Source of the DNA: Methylophaga sp. OBS1
Lineage (GTDB): Bacteria > Pseudomonadota > Gammaproteobacteria > Nitrosococcales > Methylophagaceae
Direction: 5' to 3'
Assembly: GCF_026319365.1 (NCBI RefSeq)
Contig: NZ_JAPDMS010000004.1
Span: 310,001-374,000 of the forward strand
Length of the DNA: 64,000 bases
Both the position numbers and the translations under genes were made by a program. The notes beneath the pieces were generated by a model. The model was not told the origin of the DNA. It did not search any database and worked only from the letters and a program-made list of their open reading frames with translations. Numbering within the stretch: position 1 is the first letter of the stretch; every line of letters begins with the position of its first letter. Shown here piece by piece: positions 58,347 through 64,000 of the stretch.

Positions 58347-59045
58347 GTGACAGCACAACGACTGCTTCAGACTAGGTTTCAGGGCGCATTCACATTGCGT
58401 CCGGCTTATCTGCTATTTGCCGCATTCGCGATCAGTCTGTGTCTGTTTCTCTCCCATTGGCAGTGGCAAAGAGCCCAGGCCGCTGAAGCACGCTACCAGG
58501 TCTACCTGCAGCAACAAAATCAGCCACCCGCATTACTTTCTCAGGACTTGCCTGAATTCCAGCGGGTCGAGACGAGGGGGACTATCGAAAACCTGTTCCT
58601 GCTGGACAACCAGATATATCAGGGACAGGTTGGTTGGCATGTACTCGGTCTGTTGAGAAGTCAGCAGGGTCCAATACTGGTCAACCTCGGCTGGACAGCT
58701 AAAACAGAAACGAAACCATCGCTGACAGCGTTTAGTGATATCAACAGGCTCACAGGCCGAATCAAAACACCGGAGCCCGGCTTGATGCTGGCAGAGGCCA
58801 GAGAAGATCCTGCCTGGCCCGGGGTTTTACAGCAAATCGAGATCCCGTTGCTTAGTCAGCATCTGAATATCAAGCTGTTGCCCTATGTTATCTATGCCGA
58901 TCCGGCACCGGTCGGGCTGGTTGCCGTTGATGCTGCACCTGAAAACAAATATCCGATGCACGCGGGTTATGCAGTGCAATGGCTGCTTATCGGCCTTGCC
59001 TGCGGCATCATCACAGTGATTGCCAGTCGCCGGAGGGAATCATGA
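58347..59045 (+). CDS. SURF1 family oxidase assembly protein
   Basis: 232 residues from a GTG with AAGGAG upstream. Two membrane spans (near 20-37 and 208-226) bracket a periplasmic domain with FQRVETRGTIENLFLLDN and GWHVLGLLRSQQGPILVNLGW, typical of SURF1/Shy1. It aids haem a insertion into subunit I. Overlaps the next gene by four bases. Confidence 0.93.
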   Translation: MTAQRLLQTRFQGAFTLRPAYLLFAAFAISLCLFLSHWQWQRAQAAEARYQVYLQQQNQPPALLSQDLPEFQRVETRGTIENLFLLDNQIYQGQVGWHVLGLLRSQQGPILVNLGWTAKTETKPSLTAFSDINRLTGRIKTPEPGLMLAEAREDPAWPGVLQQIEIPLLSQHLNIKLLPYVIYADPAPVGLVAVDAAPENKYPMHAGYAVQWLLIGLACGIITVIASRRRES

Positions 59046-59575
59046 CACAAAAGCCATGGCTATTCAGAATCATCTGGCTGATCGCTTTATTGCCATTGCT
59101 CTTTGCCTGGGGGCTGGCTTTAATCGGTAATAAGCTGCCACTGGATACCAAAAATAATGGCGAATTAATGCCGGCAGGCATGACTGTGCCTCAGCAGCTC
59201 TCTGACGAGCTGGACGGCAAGTGGGGGCTCTTGATGCTCAGTCAGCAATGCAATAACGGTTGTGCCGAGCAGTTACACCGCTTGCAGCAATTACACACGG
59301 CAATGGGTTCAGACCTGAAACGGGTTCAGCCTTTATGGCTTTCAAGTGACATGGGCAAGGACCGACCCGATAACGTCAACTTCGAACAAGTCCGCTCAGT
59401 CACTGCACCAGCGTTGATTGACTGGTTTAATCAAAATCAGCTTGACTGGCAGGATCACAGCTTCTGGCTGGTTGATCCGGCAGGGAATCTGGTGATGCGT
59501 TTTGCACCCGATTTGAACGGCCAAAAAATTCTGGCCGATATCGACTGGTTACTCAAGGCTTCACATATCGGATAG
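59042..59575 (+). CDS. Sco-like thioredoxin-fold protein, divergent
   Basis: 177 residues from ATG at 59042 (ATGA with the SURF1 gene). One N-terminal membrane span (about 8-28), then a periplasmic domain with Cys70-N-N-G-Cys74 and His139 in DHSFWLVDPAGNLVMRF. Sco copper chaperones use C-x3-C plus a His in a similar DHS...DP.G segment, so copper delivery to CuA is a reasonable inference. The overall sequence is short and poorly conserved compared with classical Sco. Annotators often leave this gene hypothetical. Confidence 0.75.
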   Translation: MTQKPWLFRIIWLIALLPLLFAWGLALIGNKLPLDTKNNGELMPAGMTVPQQLSDELDGKWGLLMLSQQCNNGCAEQLHRLQQLHTAMGSDLKRVQPLWLSSDMGKDRPDNVNFEQVRSVTAPALIDWFNQNQLDWQDHSFWLVDPAGNLVMRFAPDLNGQKILADIDWLLKASHIG

Positions 59576-59579
59576 GGCT

Positions 59580-60578
59580 ATGTCACTCAAGTCTCTCGCC
59601 AACCTCGCATTTGCCCTCGCCTTCATCGTGGTCACCCTCGGTGCCCTGACCCGATTGCTGGATGCCGGGCTCGGCTGCCCTGACTGGCCGGGCTGCTATG
59701 GTCAACTGCTACCGCCGGCAGAGCATGAGAAGCATCTTTTCAGCGGCCTTGATACCGGCAAGGCCTGGATGGAAATGATTCACCGTTACGCAGCGGGCTT
59801 ACTGGGTCTGATTATCCTGCTAATCATGATACGGGTGGAAAGAGACCCGGGAGCCAGCCCGCGCAGTCTCTGGCTGAGCCGCGGCCTGCTTGCACTGGTT
59901 ATCGCCCAGGCCCTGTTTGGCATGTGGACAGTGACCATGAAACTGCAACCCCAGATTGTCACCATTCACCTGCTGGGCGGCATGATACTTCTCGCCTTAC
60001 TCTGGCGGCTGCGTAAGCAGTTTTATCCTCTGGACAGGGTGACTATTCCAGCGACCCTGAAAAACTTAGTGAGCACAGTGATCATACTCACTTTCTTTCA
60101 GATCAGCCTGGGTGGCTGGACCAGCAGTCAGTATGCCGGTCTGGCGTGTACCGACTTCCCTACCTGTCAGGGGCAATGGCTGCCGGCAGCGCCCTTAAAA
60201 GAGGCCTTTAACCTGACAGCGTTTATCGATCAAAGTCACGAAGGCGGTCTGCTATCAGCTGCAGCAAGACAAAGCATTCAGGTGGTGCATCGTTTTTTTG
60301 CGATGATATTGACCCTGTGTCTTATCAGCCTATGCATCGCTTTATGGCGCTATACGATGCTCAGAATGCAGATCTGTCTACTCCTGTTTCTGACCACATT
60401 GCAGATCGCACTGGGCATTGCTAACGCACTGCTGATGCTGCCCCTGACTCTGGCTCTCGCTCATAACACCGGTGCCGCCTTGCTGATGCTGTGTCTGCTT
60501 GATCTTCATCAGCGATTGAAACCGGCTGCCAGCGGTATTGCCCACCGCCGAACTTCTGTCTCACAAACTACGGGGTGA
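59580..60578 (+). CDS. ctaA: Haem A synthase CtaA (Cox15)
   Basis: 332 residues, eight spans in two related halves. LGALTRLLDAGLGCPDWPGCYGQ near the N-terminus, EMIHRYAAGLLG, HLLGGM, SQYAGLACTDFPTCQGQW, QVVHRFFAM and the last-span His carry the haem-binding His residues and the loop Cys pairs. Oxidises haem O to haem A. Four bases separate its stop from the ctaB ATG. Confidence 0.95.
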   Translation: MSLKSLANLAFALAFIVVTLGALTRLLDAGLGCPDWPGCYGQLLPPAEHEKHLFSGLDTGKAWMEMIHRYAAGLLGLIILLIMIRVERDPGASPRSLWLSRGLLALVIAQALFGMWTVTMKLQPQIVTIHLLGGMILLALLWRLRKQFYPLDRVTIPATLKNLVSTVIILTFFQISLGGWTSSQYAGLACTDFPTCQGQWLPAAPLKEAFNLTAFIDQSHEGGLLSAAARQSIQVVHRFFAMILTLCLISLCIALWRYTMLRMQICLLLFLTTLQIALGIANALLMLPLTLALAHNTGAALLMLCLLDLHQRLKPAASGIAHRRTSVSQTTG

Positions 60579-60582
60579 CGCC

Positions 60583-61479
60583 ATGCAAAACTCTATTGTC
60601 ACAACGCCTGCTTTACACCGTGCCAACTGGAAAGATTACCTGGCACTGTGCAAACCCAAAGTCGTACTGCTGATGCTGCTGACTGCCCTGGTCGGCGCAT
60701 TACTGGCACCAGGCTGGCCCGACCCGGGCGTTTTGACCATCGCCGTTATCGGCATTGCGTGTTGTGCGGCCAGTGGCGCTGCCATTAACAACCTGATTGA
60801 TCACAAGCTGGATGCCACCATGGCCCGGACCCGTCAGCGGCCGGTGGTGACCGGTCATCTCACGCCACTTCAGGCGCTCACTTTTGCCTTGATTTTGGCA
60901 GCGTCGGGGCTTTTGCTGCTGTGGTTTCTGGTCAATCCGGTCATCATGTGGCTGACGCTGTTTGCTTTGATTGGTTATGCCGTGATTTACACACTGTTTC
61001 TGAAACGGGCAACACCGCAGAATATCACCATCGGCGGACTCGCCGGTGCCATGCCTCCATTACTGGGCTGGACTGCAGTAAGCGGACAAATTGATCCCAA
61101 TGCCCTGTTGCTGGTGCTGATCATCTTTGTCTGGACACCGCCCCACTTCTGGGCCCTGGCATTGCATAAAAAAGAGGAATATGCCGGTGCCAACGTGCCT
61201 ATGCTACCGGTCACCCACGGCGAAGCCTTCACCCGAGTTCAGATCCTGCTTTATAGTCTGTTGCTGTTCGCCTGCACGCTACTACCGTTCGTCACCGGCA
61301 TGAGCGGTTGGCTGTATCTGACTGGTGTTCTACTACTGAATGCCTATCAATTCCGGGGCGTGAAACATTTGTTTGATGCACAGGATCCGCTCGCTGCCTG
61401 GCGTCTGTTCAAGTATTCAATTCAGTACTTGATGTGGCTGTTCCTGCTGTTGCTGGTCGACAGCATGATATTCGGCTAA
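60583..61479 (+). CDS. ctaB: Protohaem IX farnesyltransferase (haem O synthase) CtaB/CyoE
   Basis: 298 residues from ATG at 60583, preceded by CGGGGTGA; an in-frame ATG at 60538 lies inside ctaA. Prenyltransferase motif NNLIDHKLDATMARTRQRP (N-x3-D-x3-D) and the second Asp-rich loop replaced by the usual WTPPHFWALAL/KKEEYAGANVPM. It makes haem O for CtaA. End of the oxidase operon; only a weak CCC/GGG hairpin follows. Confidence 0.96.
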   Translation: MQNSIVTTPALHRANWKDYLALCKPKVVLLMLLTALVGALLAPGWPDPGVLTIAVIGIACCAASGAAINNLIDHKLDATMARTRQRPVVTGHLTPLQALTFALILAASGLLLLWFLVNPVIMWLTLFALIGYAVIYTLFLKRATPQNITIGGLAGAMPPLLGWTAVSGQIDPNALLLVLIIFVWTPPHFWALALHKKEEYAGANVPMLPVTHGEAFTRVQILLYSLLLFACTLLPFVTGMSGWLYLTGVLLLNAYQFRGVKHLFDAQDPLAAWRLFKYSIQYLMWLFLLLLVDSMIFG

Positions 61480-61569
61480 GCGCTTGAAGATCCCTAAAAA
61501 AGGGCATAAAGTGAAACTGAAGCGGTCCTTGATGTTAATGCTCAGTTAACGACCACAAGGAGGTCTGCT

Positions 61570-62166
61570 ATGTACCATCATCATCGTAAGCACTTCTGGG
61601 GGCTTTTCACCGTTCCACGTGTCGAGTGGAAATCAATCAGTGACGAAAATCTCGATATTACGCAGTTCGGTATCTTGCGTATGGTCATTCTGGCTGCAGT
61701 GCCGGCAGTGGCTTTTTTGATAGGTATTAATCAGGTTGGCTGGAGTCTGGCCGGTAGTGAGTTCAACAAGGTCGTGCTGGCCGATGCCCTGCCAATGGCA
61801 GTGGCATTTTATATACTGATTATCACCTTTACTTCAATGATGGCCTATTTCACCTTTGCCATGGAAAGAGCCTTTGGTGAAGAAGCCAGTTTTGGACGTT
61901 GCCTGTTATTTACCACCTACACTGCAACACCCATGTATATGGCGGGTCTGATTGGTTTTGTACCGATCGTCTGGCTGGCTATGCTGGTGCTACTGTTATC
62001 GGTCTGCTACAGCCTCTATCTGTTGTATCTGGGGATTCCCATTTATATGAATATTGATGAGGGTAAAGGCTATGTAGTCTCGACCTCAATTATTTCTGCA
62101 GGATTGTGCATGCTGGTTGTATTTAACGTACTGACAGTGATCATCTGGAGTACCATCGTCGTATAA
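61570..62166 (+). CDS. Yip1 family membrane protein
   Basis: 198 residues with five predicted spans. N-terminal segment FTVPRVEWKSISDEN followed by membrane helices is typical of bacterial YIP1-domain proteins, whose function is unknown. His-rich N-terminus (MYHHHRKHF). A strong AAGGAGG lies 8 bases before ATG. Not obviously linked to the oxidase operon 90 bases upstream. Confidence 0.85.
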   Translation: MYHHHRKHFWGLFTVPRVEWKSISDENLDITQFGILRMVILAAVPAVAFLIGINQVGWSLAGSEFNKVVLADALPMAVAFYILIITFTSMMAYFTFAMERAFGEEASFGRCLLFTTYTATPMYMAGLIGFVPIVWLAMLVLLLSVCYSLYLLYLGIPIYMNIDEGKGYVVSTSIISAGLCMLVVFNVLTVIIWSTIVV

Positions 62167-62186
62167 CTACTGTCATCACACTGATG

Positions 62187-62227
62187 CGCTATTCTGCACC
62201 TGCGTTCTGAGCAGGCGCAGAATAGTG
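62187..62227. repeat. Long inverted repeat downstream of the Yip1 gene
   Basis: 15-base arms CTATTCTGC-A-CCTGC (62189-62203) and GCAGG-C-GCAGAATAG (62211-62225) with one mismatch and a 7-base loop; two more pairs extend the base. No T-run follows on either strand, so it is not a standard intrinsic terminator. Confidence 0.75.
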
Positions 62228-62252
62228 TTGATCCTGCAGGGTTGCTCTAATT

Positions 62253-62266
62253 GTGATTGAAATCAA
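62253..62266 (+). promoter_or_regulatory. FNR/CRP-like palindrome upstream of the diguanylate cyclase
   Basis: GTGAT-TGAA-ATCAA matches nine of ten defined positions of the FNR/Anr consensus TTGAT-N4-ATCAA. TGTGA in the left arm also matches half of a CRP site. It lies 67 bases before the cyclase ATG. No clear -10 was placed. Confidence 0.45.
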
Positions 62267-62332
62267 TGACTGGCTCTGTATCAATGGTACTGTATGTGTT
62301 TGCGAGATCGCCGCAGACGAAGGCTCTGAGCA

Positions 62333-63847
62333 ATGGATACCGACAATCACAATACGTCTCCCAATAGCGACCTCATTGAAGATCTCGAAAAATATAAACT
62401 GCTAACCGGTTCAATACCGGTCTCTCTATTTATCAGCACCTGTCTCGCGGTCATTATGGCGACTGTTCTCGATGATCAGGTTAACTACGGTACGCTGCTC
62501 TCATGGCTGATCATACTGGTGAGCCTTCACATCATCCGCTTACTGGTCTTTTACCAATTCAACCGCTCAGTGAGCATTGATCACCAACAGATTCAACTAC
62601 ATCTTCAATTTTTCAGGTTTGGCACATTGATGTCCGGTCTGATCTGGGGTTGGGCGGGATTTTTCTTTTCTCAGCAGGTTGAGTTGAGTTACCAATTGTT
62701 TATCACCTTCACTCTGGGCGGTCTGGTGGTGGGTGCGACTTCATCGCTTGCCACCGACAGAGTGGCTGTGGTCAGTTTTATTATGGCAACCATATTACCC
62801 AACAGCCTCCATTACTTCATTGCTGGCAATGAACTGCCGTTGGCAATGGGCCTGATGCTGATGTTGTTTGCCGGTTTCATGCTTAATACGGGACGCTTAC
62901 AGGGAACCAGCCTGCACGAGAACCTGAATCTCAGAATTCGAGCCAGACAAGATGCCAGCCAGTTCCGTGAAGTATTGAATTTCAGTCCGGTCGCGGTCAG
63001 CATTTTCAGCCTGAGTGATGAGCAGACACTCTACGTTAACAGGCGTTATCTGGAGTTGTTCAGTCGCAGTTTTAAACCTTTCGATACTAAAAAACGGGCC
63101 GGGTTCGCCATCGAAGAAACGCAGATTGAATCTATCAAAGAACGATTGCAGCGAAATCAAACGGTTTCCAATCTGTTACTCAAGGTCACGTCGAGTCATT
63201 CAGAGGAGGTGAAGTGGTGCATCGGCTCTTTTCTGAAGGTGAATTACCTTAACACGCCTTCAATCCTGGCCTGGTTCTACGACATCACTGACCGGATTGA
63301 GATGGAACAGAAAATCCGCCATCTCGCCTATCATGATTCTCTGACCGATTTACCCAACCGTACTTTGTTCGAGGATAGGCTGAGTCTGGCGCTGAAGTAT
63401 GCGTCTCGAAATCAGCTGCGACTGGGCGTTTTATTCATCGATCTGGATGGATTCAAAGCGATCAATGACAGCTATGGACATGATGTTGGGGATTTGTTGC
63501 TAAAGGCCGTATCTGAGCGTATCACCTCATTATTACGGCTATCTGACACACTCTCCCGTGTTGGCGGTGATGAATTCGTCGTTCTGCTACCGGAAATCGA
63601 CAGCATTGATGACGGTCTGCATGTTGCCGAGAAACTACTGACAGCATTAGCGCTGCCAATAGATATCGATGATTACAAGCTTCAGGTTTCAGCCAGTATT
63701 GGCCTTGCCCTCTATCCCGAACATGGTGATGACGATCAGACCTTGCTGAAAAAGGCCGATATCGCGATGTACGAAGCCAAGAAACGTGGTAAAAATACGG
63801 TGCGGGTATACCAGTCTGAAAACGGAAATACTTCAACTCAGAGATAG
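62333..63847 (+). CDS. Membrane diguanylate cyclase with PAS and GGDEF domains
   Basis: 504 residues. About six membrane spans in residues 25-190 form an unrecognised sensor, then a PAS-like domain (about 215-330; FREVLNFSPVAVSIFSL...YDITDRIEMEQKIR) and a GGDEF domain with intact GGDEF at 411-415 and an RxxD inhibitory site at 402-405. It should make cyclic-di-GMP with product inhibition. No EAL domain. The stop is 6 bases from the 3' end of the convergent rnpB. Confidence 0.92.
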   Translation: MDTDNHNTSPNSDLIEDLEKYKLLTGSIPVSLFISTCLAVIMATVLDDQVNYGTLLSWLIILVSLHIIRLLVFYQFNRSVSIDHQQIQLHLQFFRFGTLMSGLIWGWAGFFFSQQVELSYQLFITFTLGGLVVGATSSLATDRVAVVSFIMATILPNSLHYFIAGNELPLAMGLMLMLFAGFMLNTGRLQGTSLHENLNLRIRARQDASQFREVLNFSPVAVSIFSLSDEQTLYVNRRYLELFSRSFKPFDTKKRAGFAIEETQIESIKERLQRNQTVSNLLLKVTSSHSEEVKWCIGSFLKVNYLNTPSILAWFYDITDRIEMEQKIRHLAYHDSLTDLPNRTLFEDRLSLALKYASRNQLRLGVLFIDLDGFKAINDSYGHDVGDLLLKAVSERITSLLRLSDTLSRVGGDEFVVLLPEIDSIDDGLHVAEKLLTALALPIDIDDYKLQVSASIGLALYPEHGDDDQTLLKKADIAMYEAKKRGKNTVRVYQSENGNTSTQR

Positions 63848-63853
63848 AAAATA

Positions 63854-64000
63854 AGGTTGAGACGACCATAAGCCGGGTTCTGTCGAGGACAATCATTCAT
63901 CTGGGACTGATGTCACCATCAGCCTCAAGCAACCTACCCGGGAACAGTGCGGGTCGCACATGATGTTCCCCTATTTGGTCTTGCTCCAGGTGGGGTTTAC
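63854..64000 (-). ncRNA. rnpB: RNase P RNA, class A, 3' part
   Basis: Read on the minus strand, the segment contains the conserved blocks GGAGCAAGACCAAATAGGGG, then CCGGGTAGG...TGCTTGAG, AGATGAATGA and CGACAGAACCCGGCTTAT in the right order and spacing for bacterial type A RNase P RNA. The mature 3' end is placed near 63854 by comparison with the E. coli ...TTTCACCT end. The 5' half lies beyond the window. It matures tRNA 5' ends. Confidence 0.95.

Noticed and set aside
63522..63896. Minus-strand open frame across the cyclase end and rnpB end
   Set aside because: It overlaps the conserved GGDEF coding region and the RNase P RNA; not a protein gene.
1..64000. CRISPR arrays, insertion sequences, prophage and tRNA genes
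   Set aside because: No array-like repeats, transposase or integrase genes, terminal repeats or cloverleaf sequences were found in the gaps, which are mostly short.

Overview
The window looks like a chromosomal segment of a free-living gammaproteobacterium with aerobic respiration and mesodiaminopimelate peptidoglycan. The evidence is the uninterrupted mraZ-to-lpxC division/cell-wall cluster with murB between murC and ddl, the lpxC/dciA/M23 peptidase/secA/argJ continuation, Uup, YheS and YbiT ABC-F proteins, a CpxP/CpxR/CpxA-type envelope stress system and a class A RNase P RNA. A relative of Methylophaga or other Thiotrichales is a plausible but low-confidence guess. No tRNA, rRNA, insertion sequence, prophage or CRISPR array was seen. 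Gene density is very high; many genes overlap by ATGA or TAATG, and at least four convergent pairs abut with no spacer.

Layout. 1-6.1 kb: 3' part of an AsmA-like gene, mutY-yggX, a cold-shock gene, a DUF4197 protein and an unrecognised membrane protein with one CxxCH haem motif. 6.2-9.2 kb: an ammonium-transporter domain fused to PAS, GGDEF and EAL domains. 9.2-13.9 kb (minus): uup, yheS, ung. 14.0-17.5 kb: a small lipoprotein, then a cpxP-like gene divergent from cpxRA with an exact GTAAA-N5-GTAAA box between them, followed by a candidate small RNA with its own promoter, a partial Fur-box match and a strong terminator. 17.5-20.9 kb: msrB, a GIY-YIG protein, ybiT, a SYLF lipid-binding protein, an ASCH protein. 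20.9-23.4 kb (minus): a lipoamide dehydrogenase-like flavoprotein, dodecin and a formate/nitrite channel. 23.5-28.7 kb: deaD, a SpmA/SpmB-like membrane protein, and a tight trio of 2OG-Fe(II) oxygenase, peptide deformylase and PNPOx-like protein.

28.7-53.7 kb (mostly minus): DUF3549, argJ, secA, an M23 peptidase, dciA (plus strand), lpxC, then the complete dcw cluster read from mraZ at 53.6 kb down to ftsZ. A canonical promoter (TTGACT-N17-TATAGT) and three exact 10-bp direct repeats that match the architecture of an MraZ operator precede mraZ. 54.2-61.5 kb (plus): a full aa3-type cytochrome c oxidase operon (coxB with a fused cytochrome c domain, coxA, cox11, coxC, surf1, a Sco-like gene, ctaA, ctaB). 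61.5-64 kb: a Yip1-family protein, a membrane GGDEF diguanylate cyclase preceded by an FNR/CRP-like palindrome, and the 3' part of rnpB on the minus strand.

The most unusual items are the Amt-PAS-GGDEF-EAL receptor-like fusion, the candidate Fur-controlled small RNA after cpxA, the orphan terminator between the divergent mraZ and coxB genes, the tiny Sco-like protein in the oxidase operon, the unassigned membrane monohaem protein, and the oxygenase/deformylase operon. All functional assignments come from reading motifs and gene order, with no database search.
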